Positions 46,217-57,337 of a stretch of 64,000 bases of DNA are shown here, piece by piece. Origin of the DNA: Amblyomma americanum (taxonomy: Eukaryota; Arthropoda; Arachnida; Ixodida; Ixodidae). The position numbers and the translations under genes were made by a program. The notes below the pieces were generated by a model. It did no database searches. It was not told where the DNA came from and worked only from the letters and a program-made list of their open reading frames with translations. The stretch spans positions 88,158,639-88,222,638 of the forward strand of contig NC_135498.1 in assembly GCF_052857255.1 (NCBI RefSeq). Direction: 5' to 3'. The first letter of the stretch is position 1. Every line of letters begins with the position of its first letter.

Positions 46217-48030
46217 CCGTATTTACTCGCATAATGATCGCACTTTTTTTTTTAAAAAACTGACGCAAATTTCGGGGTGCGATCATTACGCGGGGTAAAT
46301 TTTCTACAAAAAATTTTTGAGCACCGAAAACGCAAACAAGTTGCAGGTCAGACGTCTTAGAACATATATCTCGATTACAACCAAAAATAAAAGCTGAGTA
46401 AGGCTTACCTTCGCAATAAACACGCACATTAAGCATCACATGGAGTGCACAATGCCCATTTATTTTTTTTCGTCAGTACGCTAATCAAAGTCTGAATCCT
46501 CGCCATCCTCGCTTTCACTGCTGCACGACTCATCGGAAACGGCAGTGTCGTCGCTGGGAGCATCTTCACAATCCCACAGGGAGTCATCTTCCGTTCCATC
46601 TAAAGCATTAGATATGCCTGTCTTCTTAAAACTCTTAGCCACTACCTCGTCGGGGATACTGCTCCACGCTTCTGTGATCCACGAGCACAGCATCTCCACG
46701 GATGGCCTTCTAATCTTTCCGCTCGGCGTCAAATCATGCTGGCCCATCGCCATCCACTCAGCATAAAGTCGTTGAACGTTGTCCTTGAATGGTTTGTTCA
46801 AGGACACGTCGAGAGGCTGCAGCAGCGAAGTCAGGCCGCCAGGAATGACTGCAATGTCCGTGCGCAGCTCTTTCAGCTTGGCACGCACGCTGTCCACAAG
46901 GTGACCCCTAAAACTGTCCAAAACCAGAAGCGAGGGAAGCAGAAATGCTCCTGGTCTTCTTCCCCAGTCTTGATCCAGTCGACCATCAGGTCTGCAGTCA
47001 TCCACCCTTTCATCTGTGCACGTATATGGATGCCACGGGGAAAGTTTCCCTTCGGAATAGTCTTCCGTTTGAAGATCACGTATGGTGGCAGCTTCCGCCC
47101 GCCGGCCGTCACAGCAAGCATGACTGTGCATCGCTGTTTTTCTGCGCCAGACGTCTTCACGAGGACGCTCCGAGCACCCTTCTCATTCACAGTTGTATTC
47201 CGGGGCATGTCGAACGTCAGTGGAGTTTGATCGGCGTTTCCAATTTGCGACATGAGGTAACCGCATTTTTCGCGAAGCCTAGTGACGAAGTGATGGAAGT
47301 CTATCACTTTGCTTTCATACGCGGCTGGGAGCCGCTGGCACAACGACGTCCGCCGCCTCAGGGAAAGTCCATTCCGTCGCATAAAGTGAGTCGTCCAACC
47401 GGAGCTAGCGCGGAAATCCTTTGCGGCGATTCCCAGCTTCCTGGCAGTTGTGCACGCCTGCGTCTGTATCATTTCTAATGACACTGCACAACCATCCTTG
47501 CGCAGGTCCCTCACGTATTCTAGGACCGCCTCCTCAACACGAGGGAACTTGCCCGTTTTGGGTCCACGGAAAGCCCGCCGTGTCTTGTTCGTAGCCATCA
47601 GCTTCTCGCGCTGCTTCTTCCAATAGCGTATCCTCATTTCGTCCACGCCGAAATGCCTACCAGCAGCGCGGTTGCCATGCTTCAGTGCATAGTCGACAGC
47701 CTTGAGCTTGAACGCGGCGGTGTAACTGGCATACCGCCCCATGGTGAAATGGCGTAAACTCGCACAAAAACACAAAGCACGCTACGACGCTGCCGAATTG
47801 CAAAATGGCGAACGCCGCAAAGCATGGAATCATGGGAACTCCAACGTTACTAGACTAGGTTGGGAACTCGTCGGAATGCATTCGCTGCGGGATGACTGCA
47901 GATCAACCACCAGGCGGCTCCATGTTCGGGGTGCGATCATTACGCGGGGAATTTAAAAAATGTAATTTTGACCTCAAAATTCAGGGGTGCGATCATTACG
48001 CGAGTGCGATCATTATGCGAGTAAATACGG
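46217..48030 (-). mobile_element. pogo/Tigger-like element D, nearly intact
   Basis: Inverted ends CCGTATTTACTCGCATAATG are flanked by TA (46215-46216 and 48031-48032). GGGGTGCGATCATTACGCG occurs near both ends, and a shorter GTGCGATCATTATGCG directly at the right end. 1814 bp with one transposase gene. Confidence 0.92.
46481..47742 (-). pseudogene. transposase of element D, single frameshift
   Basis: Starts at the ATG at 47742 (MGRYASYTAAFKLKAV). The order is: an N-terminal helix-turn-helix of CENP-B/psq type (residues 5-50), a second DNA-binding region ending WTTHFMRRNGLSLRRRTSLC, then the DDE core (IGNADQTPLTFD, LLVLDSFRGHL, IPGGLTSLLQPLDVS) and an acidic Ser/Asp-rich tail, about 421 codons in all. 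One base appears to be missing near 46967, between the WIKT and WGRRPGAFL segments. Otherwise no stop interrupts it. Product: a TA-specific cut-and-paste transposase acting in the nucleus. The lesion is either real and recent, or an assembly error. Confidence 0.9.
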
Positions 48031-48032
48031 TA

Positions 48033-48156
48033 TAGTATATCATCAATAGCGAGCCAGGTTTCCAGGATCCACTGCACAAGCTGGGATAGCAATGCTTGCA
48101 TCAACCTCGCAGTAGGCATCTGTGCATGTCCCTCTTGCTCTAGAGTGCCTCGATAG
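48033..48156 (-). pseudogene. upstream half of transposase T0
   Basis: The minus strand reads MPTARLMQALLSQLVQWILE followed by TWLAIDDI up to the TA at 48031. This aligns with the segment preceding the C-terminus in elements B and D (TPTGRL...GWILSAW). The rest of T0 upstream is cut off by the Tigger starting at 48159. Confidence 0.7.
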
Positions 48157-48519
48157 TACAGTTGAAACCCGCAAGAACGAAATCGCCGGGGAAAGCGAAA
48201 AAAATTTGCTTTCACGAGAATTTCGTTGCCATGAGCATGAGACAGAAAAGACGGGGAAGTGGTCGACAAAATGAAAATTTATTTCCAAAAGAGAGTTACT
48301 TTACTTTGCCAAGCCTTGCCTTGTAGCAACTTCACAGCTCTTTTTTCACGTTGCAAAAAGTGGTTCATTGCCACGTCATCATCGTGCGTGCCTAAGAACC
48401 ACCGAATCATGCTGAAGGCATCCAAAACATCCCGCAGGTTTGCCTTCTCTTCATGTTTTGCTTCTTTGTTCTTGGTGCCTATGTTTTCGCACACGCAGCC
48501 GATGGCCTTATCGGTCATA

Positions 48520-49167
48520 CCGTACACACTCGTGTAAGGGCCGCACTTCTTTTCCGCGATTTTGATGGGGTGCGGCCCTTCCACGGAAGCGTGAAATTTT
48601 TGTTCAATTTTCGATTCACGTATGGAAAAACCTGTTTGATCGTGCCATATATACCTAACGATGGGATATCTGGCGTCTAGCTGCGAACATCCTCGCTAGA
48701 TGTCTTCATCGGTATCGCTGCTCGGGCTCGGCTCGTCGTCGCTGCTCGGGTCATCCGCATGTTCATGTATCCAGTCGTCCTCAGTGCCGTCCATGGCATT
48801 GAAAATCCCGGTGACCTTAAAACTCTTCACAATTTAAAGTGTTTTTTCTTTTCCATTGCAAGTGGTTGGGCTATAGGCAGTCGTCAAAATGAACGGCGGC
48901 ACAAGGGATCAGTGGCGGCGGCAAGAAAAGTGACAAGATCTCCCAGATAGTGCCACGCGCCCGAAGCTCACAGATAGCGCTGCGTGACGAAGCCGCAGGA
49001 CAGCTATTGCCATCTGGTGGCTCCTGCGAAATGCACCGTACGCAAGACGCGATGACGGTGCCGTTTGCTGGCAAGATGATTTTTTTTTTTTTTTTTTCAA
49101 AATTTGGACTGCCAAGTTGGGGGGAGCGGCCCTTACATGAGCGCGGCCCTTAGTCGAGTGTATACGG
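48520..49167 (-). mobile_element. element E, deletion derivative of the B group
   Basis: Ends CCGTA(C/T)ACACTCG(T)..TAAGGGCCGC are inverted repeats flanked by TA (48518-48519 and 49168-49169). Inside, the minus strand still encodes VKSFKVTGIFNAMDGTEDDW, the C-terminus of a B/D-type transposase (about 48830-48700). GGGGTGCGGCCCTT repeats lie near the left end. Inserted in Tigger T3. Confidence 0.85.
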
Positions 49168-49176
49168 TATCTTCGT

Positions 49177-49414
49177 CATGGCCGCCACGGCGGCTCAGTG
49201 GTTATGGCGCTCGGCTGCTGACCCGAAAGACGCGGGTTAAATTCTGGCTGCAGCTGTCGAATTTGGATGGAGGCAAAATTCTGGAGGCCCGTGTACTGTG
49301 CAATGTCAGTGCACGTTAAAAAACCCCAGGTGGTCGAAATTTCCTGAGCCCTTCACTCACTCCAGCGTCTCTCATAGTCAGAGTCGCTTTGAGATGTTAA
49401 ACCCCCACAAACTA
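49177..49414 (+). mobile_element. Ruka-type SINE, copy 3
   Basis: Flanked by TATCTTCGT (49168-49176) and TATCTTTGT (49415-49423), a 9-bp target duplication with one change. Head GCCGCCACGGCGGCTCAGTGG; B box GGGTTAAATTC (mutated); body as in copy 1. Its left duplication includes the TA left by element E, so it landed after E. Confidence 0.9.
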
Positions 49415-50215
49415 TATCTTTGTGGGCAACTATGTCGTTATCCGCGCAAATGAACTCATTGACAATGAGGCCATTTGGAACATTGTTGTTGATGGCACAG
49501 AGTGTGCCCCATGTGCTGGTCAGCGCTAGTGGCACTGCGCTGGCCGCACTGTCATTATTAAGTGCGCCCTTGTGCAAATCTTCATTCGGTGATGCTGAAG
49601 CCGAATCCGCGCGTAGTGCCTGCTGGGTGGTAGTGAAGCCCGCGGGCTTAAAACACTTCTCAATCACTGCCGGAGATGTCGCAATCGATGCAGTGGCCAG
49701 CATCTCAAGAGCCATGAGCAAGCGCACGCCGGTGGGCTTGTACTGGTCAAATATTCTTTTGCTAGTCAGCAGCCACGGTAACGTTGCCATCACGTCAGTG
49801 CCTGCTGCTTCTCCAGAAATGACCTTGGCTACAATGGTGTGGCGGGCTTTGAAGCTGCTCGTTCAGCCAGCTCTTGCTCTAAAATGATATGCCCAAGCAT
49901 GCAAGTGAGCTCCAGGGGCTTCTCGCTGAAGCACTTTGTTTGCACGCTGTTTGCAAACCATGCGAACACTGCGTTGTCGACGTCCGGGAAGGCCGCAGCC
50001 ATCACTGTTTTGTTCTGCGCACGAGCACAATTCCTGAGCGCACTGAGAATGGCGGCTCTAGTTTTCAAAACTGTAGAGAGTGAGCTGCATACAGTTCCAA
50101 CCTCATTGACAGTATCCTTTTTCTTTCTGCCTTTTTCCACTTGGGCAATGATGGCAGCCTTATCTTGTAGAGAAAGCAGCCCCCGCTTTTTGGCTCAGGA
50201 AGGCATGTTACCAAA

Positions 50216-51499
50216 AGCAGTCGCGCCGATCAACACACATGGTGTATATCTCCTTCAGGCGCTGTGTCCACATATGTGGATGCGACCTAAGCATGCTTGT
50301 ATTTTCGTATACAAGGCGAATTTCCACCTTTGAATTCCATGTCCTTAACATTTCAACCCTTCCTGTCAAGTATGTGGTGCCATGTCTGGCAGCTACAGCG
50401 AAATGTGTTTCTAGAAAACAAGTAAACATGGGCATCATGACATTTTTTGGCAGGACGCGAAAATCGCTTTTATTTTTGGATCCTCTTTTCAAATGGGACT
50501 GAATAATGCAGTTTACCATTTGGAATGTGTCGATAAGTTCATGTAGAAATGGCACACCAATTTTCATTGTCACAGATGAAGAATGCCGAATGCTTTAATG
50601 CCAAAATTTCAAAATGGCATTTCTTGGTCTCTATGCGCTGTTTTTTTTTTTTTCGGCAAGTGTAGTATGAAGTGCGCTTATTGCTTACAGGTGTCGAAAA
50701 CGATGCTTCTACAAGGAGAATGTTGGACGATTCTAGCGCTGAAGCTGTTTTTCATGAAAACAGCCAATCGAGAAGCACCTCTAATGAAGCGTGGCCAACC
50801 GAGCAATGAAGGCCTGCAGACGGTCGTAAGGAACTCTCACAACACTGGGCACGCTGTCAATAAACACAGCGTGCTATGATCAGTGCATAAAGAGGGAAGG
50901 TGGGGATTGGGGTGAAATTCCTTATTTTTCGTAGTAGAGCAATGAAATTTGGCACGGTGATTGGGAAGTGTGCTGAATGATCAAACACAAAGTTTCATTA
51001 ATATATCTCGAGTAGTTTTAACAATAAAAATTATTTGCATCATTGTTATACCCAACTTGCAGAAAGCCTGGCGTGATAAAAAAACATGGTAGAAGCCCAC
51101 AGTTGCTTTTATATTTTAGCCAAATGAATAGTTCATGCAGTGACATTCTCCATGTATTTTTATCACCCTTCTTTTTTTTTTTTTTTTTACACAGGACATT
51201 GTATGCATGTTTGAAAAATGCGGTCGTCTTCAACATGCCAATTTAGCTAAAGAGTAAAAAAAGAGATAGTTATTAAAAAAATATAGGAATGTCACTGCAT
51301 AGAGAATTTAATAAGAAATACAGTGCAACAAACCTCATGCAGATCCCACAAGGCATAGTTGTTCTATGCTTTCTGCAAGCAAGACAGTCTGCTCAAAACT
51401 CACTTCTGAGAAAACTGGCTCTGAAGTTGCACAGCAATTACATGTTCTTCAATGCACAGCCATTACATGTTCTTCAAAATGCCCCGGGGCTGTAATACT
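50216..51499. other. unassigned; contains an unidentified minus frame
   Basis: 50208-50573 (minus) is open for 121 codons and protein-like (MLRTWNSKVEIRLVYENTSM), but I do not recognise it. From 50890 the sequence is AT-rich and could include the 3' end of the MULE to its right (CGAGTAGTTTTAACAATAA near 51009). Confidence 0.35.
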
Positions 51500-53551
51500 C
51501 GGTGTCCTTGCTTGCAAGGTTCCTATGCCTTTGCTTTTTTTTTTTGTGTGCACTGCGTGCTTTTTCTTTGTTGGTCCTTCTCCTGAGCTCTCTGAAGGGC
51601 AAGGCTGCCAGGTTTGATGCCCACAGACTTGCATACTTCAGTGTAGGCACGCAAGTTCCCGAAGTTGTTGCGTACAACTGCTTCATGGACTGCAGTCTCC
51701 ACTGCAAACAATGAAGCATGCTGATCTTTTGAAGTCATTGACCAAATGACAGGATGCAGGCTTTCTGCAGCATTCTGCGTCTTGTTGCCCTTGCAACGCT
51801 CCAGCAGTTGCGGGTCAGTCACGTTGGTAGACAGGTAGCAGTGCCTCTGCTACCTGTCTTGGTAGCTTGTACTTATGAGGCAGTGGTGGCTCCATTTTGG
51901 CCGGTGCTGACCTATGCCAGCACCAACTGTCGGGGCCAGGTGGGCCGAGCTAATGATGAGGCTCGTCATCTGTAGAAGTTGCGTGATACAATGTGGCCAT
52001 CACGACCTTTTGCATGTCACTGACTTGGGTGTTTCTGCGCAAGGCTAAAGCATAGTAGCTGGTCAGTTTTTTAATTAGGTCCTGCGTGAGTTCACCTTTC
52101 CCACCCAATGGCTCCCCTTTCTCTGCTCTTGTCACCAGTGTGTGGAGTGCAGTGCCCATCCTCTTCTGCACATGATTTATGTAGTCCTCCTTATTCAGGG
52201 GCATGAAGCCACATACCTCATCTTTGCACAGTGCAAGATATTTTCGGCTGTCGCCATCACATACGACACTTGTGTAGCAAAGGCCATAGCTGCTGAAAGA
52301 GCGCCTTAAAAATATAAGTGCAGCTTCCATTTCCATTTGACCTGAGCCATTATCTGTGTTTTTCTGGCACTGGTGTCGCTCGATCCAAGTGTCAGAGCTA
52401 GGGTCACTCTCTGTTGGTCGCTGACACCACTCTAGGCAGAAGTAGGACAGTACGGTGCAATCCAGCACAAGCCCGGTATAAAATTCTCTAATGCAACCTA
52501 CACAAATGGGAGAGCTGTGGCCTCCTGTAAGCCAAGTGCCATCATACACAACTGTGATGTTTTTTGTCACTGCAAGGATCTTTCGTCTTTCTTCTTCTGT
52601 ACATGTTGTTCTGTGAGAGCTTCCGTAAATATTTGCACTGCATGCTGTCAACGGATGATTTATTACACACGCTTACAGAGTCCCTCGTGCCGGAGTCCCC
52701 AATAGTCATCCGCAGTTCGTGCACCGTATGCAACGCACACCGAGCTCACACTTGAGCCCACTTCGACCACGCCACTCGGATCACTCCCGCGCTGCCCGCG
52801 CACTCTTCACGCACATGCCCGCCATAGCCAACAGCGCATCCCCTCTCCCTCCAGTGTTGTCAGCCGTTTCTGTGTGTCCCCTGATGGCGCCACCCGCACT
52901 GGCCCTTACAAAGCATGACTCTGCTTATCCATTGCTGGTCAGCAAGCATTTCTCTGCAAAGTACATATTTCTGTATGAGGTGTGCTTGCCTGCAACAGGA
53001 ACCATGCCACATTCATTACACAGACCATGCAGAGCCATTTCTTTGATTAATGCCTCTGCCTCATGGCGGGCTGTAAGCACGCGCTTTTCCTTTTCTCTTC
53101 CTCGGAAGTAAATTATGGCAATTACAGAACCGTGCTCACGCGAAGGTTTTCTAAAGGTCACCATTCTTTCGATGGATAGCTTGGAGAAGTCACCAGCTTA
53201 TGTCTCGCAACAGGCACAAGTTAAAGGGCCATTTGACGCAGCAGGCAACTTCATCCATGTCGCAGGAATCAGAATTCCATCGAACGGGTGCCGAACATCA
53301 CCTGGGCACGGAGACTGCCGTATCTCTTTGCTATCACACACCGTTCCTGTAGCAATGTCTGTCTGCTCAGAATTGGAACGCTTCTGGAGTTCCTCCGATG
53401 CACCTCCACGAGAGACGCAATGAGAGTCAACCCACATATCATCACCGCCGACTCCAGAGCACAACTCGGGATCCACCAGCTCGACATTTCGGTTTCGTTG
53501 TTTAGGTGCCGGTCCTTGGTCGCAAATGTTTCGCACCTTCCTTTTCACCAT
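51500..53551 (-). pseudogene. Mutator-like (MULE) transposase F, broken
   Basis: Minus strand, N-terminus near 53551 (MVKRKVRNICDQGPAPKQRN). Then a Cys-containing middle part (53164-52925, GLCNECGMVPVAGKHTSYRN). Then the catalytic core at 52651-51950 with VVYDGTWLTGGHSS (first Asp, residue 37 of that frame), VVCDGDSRKY (second acid, residue 132/134) and EDYINHVQKRMGTALHTL. The C-terminal part is 51822-51523 (KTQNAAESLHPVIWSMTSKD). Frame changes lie near 53180, 52930-52650 and 51950-51822; the piece 52660-52900 does not fit the family and may be an insertion. Mutator transposases act by DNA cut-and-paste with about 9-bp duplications; ends were not found for this copy. Confidence 0.82.
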
Positions 53552-54870
53552 CTTTTAGGAACAAGAGAAGCTGGGTAATTTTCAGATACTGTAGGGACAG
53601 CATCGGGCTTCAGGAGTAGCTTCTCTCGAGCGAGTTCGTTTGCGATGCCGTTCGCCGTAATCTTGAAAGATCTTTTGATGCATTCGTTCAAAATGTTTTT
53701 CGCACATGACAGCCTATTGGTGTCAGCCTTCTGCCTGCTCTCTTGATCTTATTTTCCCGTTCAGCAAGCCTTGCTAGGTCCACCGGTGCAGTGAACAAAG
53801 ACACCTTTTCTTCGTTAGACCGATAACCGCTTCGACACAACGGAACAAAGCACGTCGTCTCTGCATTGCTGCTTAGCTTTTAACATCTCAGGATGTTTTT
53901 GCTCACGTTTAGTGTCTTCCAGCTTCATAATCGTAAGAAATGATGCCTGTCAAGCATTGATTTCGCACGTCCTAAGTAATCGCGCGAGGCTGCGCAGAAG
54001 TTCGGCGGCTTTCGCGCACCCACTTGACTGGCAGCGCCCATTGCAGCCTCCCTGCGCAGTCATCGCGGCGGGGGCCTCGCCCTCCCGTTAGAAATGCGCG
54101 CGCTGCGCACACTAGCCAGTATATTTCTAGGCACTATATTCTGAGGGCACATGTCCCTGAACTACGCATCTGCGGTTAGGCTGACGGTCACCGTCATTCC
54201 GTTAAGCTGGCACCACACCGTCACTCGTCGCTGTGAAAACAGAACTTCTCCCGCACCGGAGCTGCACTGCGATGTCACGGCTAGTTGACGATGCTGAGTC
54301 TGGATTCACCGTCTGGCATCAATTCCGAGTGCAGGCTTGCTTCCGACGACACATCGGTGTGTGTGACTGGATAGCGAAATGGACCCCCGTTTGTCCGGTT
54401 CAGTTGCTGCTGGCCGTTTCTGTTTCGGAATACGAGGCTTGCGCTTACACTTCTCATGCTCATACTTCGTCCTGTACTTCTGGCCCGTGCGACACTCCCA
54501 TCGCTGGCTCACATACGAAACCTCATGCAGCAGATGAGTTGACAAAAATGCACAACGGACAGCAGCAGTTGAAGCGCAAGCTATCATATGCGCGAAGCGT
54601 GCGCGCAGCAGCCAACCGGAGAAACGGCATGCCTTTCGGCAGCCACTCGCAGGGCACACTGAGCACCACGTGACTGGCGCTAACAATCTGCGCCTAGCTA
54701 TGGCTTCGCGGGGGCCATCGTATTTTTCACGTTTTATCGTCGACACGTGGTTCCACTGGCAGAAGTACAGCGGTGAGGCAAGCTTTCCGATGACACCAAA
54801 CTTGCCTGGGCTACGGTGAAGGTGCGGCGGTATCGCGCTCGGAAATCAGCCTTTTTTTTCGCGGATTTCA
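53552..54870. other. between two MULE transposases, unassigned
   Basis: Contains the shared upstream space of two head-to-head MULEs. The frames at 54233-54746 on both strands show no domain. Confidence 0.4.
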
Positions 54871-56189
54871 GCCAGCTTTTTGCGACCCATGGTCACAAAA
54901 ATATTTTTTAGCCACACTTAGAGACTCTTCTCGGCGGAAATTTTTTTAGCTATGATAGAAAAAATACCAAATTGGAATCTGCCGTTTTCAAAAATCCAAT
55001 TTTTCACGGGAATTTCGCGATTTGATCCTCGCATCCACCCTAAGTAAAGTCAGGGGAGTCTAGGAGGGTCATAATGGGGGACATGGCTCTTAGGGACGAA
55101 AAAAAATCGGGGGAAAAATCAATTTTTCGAAAATTCTAATATTCCTTAAATTCACCAGGTTTCCAGTTCTGTGGGTCAGTATTTTCACCGCTGTGAGCTG
55201 AATTACATGCAAAAACAACGCTTTCTGTCGCGACGCGTAGCTCTTCCACACGCGCAATTGCAGCCATCTTGGTCTCGTTGGAAAGACTGGCTTTTCTTCT
55301 TCAATTTTCTGCTACAATTGTCTCCACCAGTTGGCTGGTGACTTCTAAATACACGCACTAAGAAAAGTCAACGTGCGGCCCTATTCATCGATCTAGCGCA
55401 AGTGACCAAAAAGCGCACTGCGATTGGCTGCGGGAGGTTCCCATCGTCTGCTCCACTTTGCAAGTGACGTGACGACGCGTCTCTTTGTGCTTTGTGACAG
55501 GTGTGCAACGATGTCCAATCCAACGGGGTAGTTTGCCACGAGGCACAAGTGTGGCAAAAGAAAGAAGCAATCTGTTTATAATTTCCGGAAGCATGCCATT
55601 CCTTCGGAGGGCATCAAGAACAGTCCGCTGCCAACGGCAAGCGATACCGAACCGAAGCCGCCGACATTGCTGAAGTAGGCCTACTAGCCAGCTTGTCGAC
55701 GAGTTAAAGTGTTGCAGACAGCGGTCGCGTTTGGCATGACACTGCAATGTTGCAATGTGGGGATTTGGTGCAGAGGGAGGTTGAAACTCAAGAAAAACTT
55801 CTTCCTTCTTGAAAAAGTTCTTGGTTCAACGCCAGCAATGATGTGAAAGCTGGATTTTGTCACTCGCGTTGACGTCGATAAGGCCGTGCCAGCCGACATT
55901 GAGACGAGCTTCGTTGTAGTAAACTTTAGACTCCGTGAACGCGATGATGTCGTGCATGAAGTGCAAAGTGTGCGGCGGTAGCGTCACTGTAGGCAGAGGT
56001 GAATGAAAATATGGCCTCGCCATAAAGATCGTTATCAGGTGTGCTTGCTGCGGCGATGTGGCGTCGGTGTGGAGCTTGCCCCGCGTCAGCGGCAACCAGA
56101 AGGCCAACCCATTCGTTGTGAACATTCTTGCTGCGCGTGCGATGCAAACCACCGGGAATGGGTAAAGAGCGCTAAACGACGTTTTTGCC

Positions 56190-57337
56190 GTGATGAAGAA
56201 TTCCAGTTGTGGTCTTCACACCAAAAAATGGCAGAGGTGCCTGAAGAAAAAGTTGGCGCCCGCAGCGGCTCTTGCTGCCGAGAAGCAGACGACTCTGTGC
56301 GTGCAATCGGTTCGGGAACTCTATGACGACTTGAAGATTGCGAACCCCGGAAACAATGCCGTGTCATATGACTGTTCTTGGATGACGCGTGGCCACACGT
56401 CGCACATTGGCGTAGGTGCGGCCATCGAGCTGTTCACGGAAGATGATCCGACGTACAAGGCTTGGAAGGAAAGCCACACCTGCCAAAAAGCATCTCTAAA
56501 AAGGCCAGTGAAATGGAAGTTCAAGCAGCCCTCATGTTTTTCCAGGGGTCACTGCAATGACATAACCTAAGGTACACCACTCTACTCTAAGATGGTGACA
56601 GCAGCGCTTTTTTTGCACTGCAGGAAGCCACAGTGTATGGGAACATTCCGGTGGAAAAAGAAGTCTGTACCAACCATGTACAAAAATGGATGGTCACAAG
56701 CTTGCGAAACCTCACCACAAAACATAAGGGACCTGGATTGGAGAGCCTTGGTGGTAAAGGCAAACTAACCGCTGACCTAGTTGCAAAACTAACACGGTAC
56801 TATGGCTGGACCCTGAAGACTCGCAAGGGTGAGGTGCAGGGAATGAAAAAAGCAGTGATGGTCACTTATCATCGCACAACATCAAATGACTTAGTGTGAG
56901 ACCATAGCCATTGCCCACCATGACAGAGCTCATGGAACTGCCAAAATGCAGAAAGTGCTAAGGGCGAGACAGCTCCTAAGCACCGTTAAAATCTGCCTCC
57001 ATATGTCTGTGAGGCCCTGTTGCCCATTTATGAGCGACTTTTTGATGAGAGGCTTCTTGAGCGGTGCCAAAGGGGCAGTACTCAGAACAGCAATGTTTCC
57101 CTTCACTCCATGATATGGGCACTGGCTCTGAAGGAACAGCATGCCTCACTGTTCACTGTATAAGCTGCAGTGGCTGAGGTTGTGATGAGATTCAATACTG
57201 AGATTCAAGAGGACGTCCGCAGCAATGCTGAAAGAGTTGCACCTCAACCCTGGAATACCAAGCAGGAAGCACATGGCGGAAAAAGACCACTGCTGAGCAG
57301 TGGCACCTGCAAAGAAGTGCAAGATCACTTTAGACAT
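56190..57337 (+). pseudogene. Mutator-like transposase G, broken
   Basis: Plus strand: VSYDCSWMTRGHTSHIGVG (first catalytic Asp) at about 56361, then DPTYKAWKESHTCQK. After a frame change near 56530-56570 comes the DGDS box at 56591, directly preceded by a TAA stop. Then VCTNHVQKWMVTSLRNL, LGGKGKLTADLVAKLTRYYG, and after more stops RCQRGSTQNS-VSLHSMIWAL and AVAEVVMRFN. The order equals that of copy F, from which it differs widely. The frame is cut by the LTR array at 57338 and resumes for about 23 codons after 62406. Confidence 0.82.

Larger units (their letters stand above)
48159..50215 (-). mobile_element. Tigger T3, core deleted, with two insertions
   Basis: The left terminus CAGTTGAAACCCGC follows TA (48157-48158) and is related to the A1/A2 termini. 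I could not find a matching right terminus, so the right limit is approximate. The coding remnant is in three parts, separated by element E (48520-49167) and a Ruka SINE (49177-49414). Confidence 0.75.
48280..50215 (-). pseudogene. transposase remnant of Tigger T3
   Basis: From the right: an N-terminal helix-turn-helix (LSLQDKAAIIAQVEKGRKKK ... SSLSTVLKTRAAIL), then DVDNAVFAWFANS of the CENP-B DNA-binding domain, ending near 49829. It jumps to a C-terminal domain (KPTGVRLLMALEMLATASIA ... VIEKCFKPAGF) at 49793-49424. After the SINE and element E comes the tail LRDVLDAFSMIRWFLGTHDDDV (48450-48284). The catalytic DDE domain is deleted. Closest to the A1/A2 Tigger group, not to B/D. Confidence 0.75.

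Noticed and set aside
54233..54746. 146-codon frames on both strands
   Set aside because: Overlapping antisense pair without domain or splice context.
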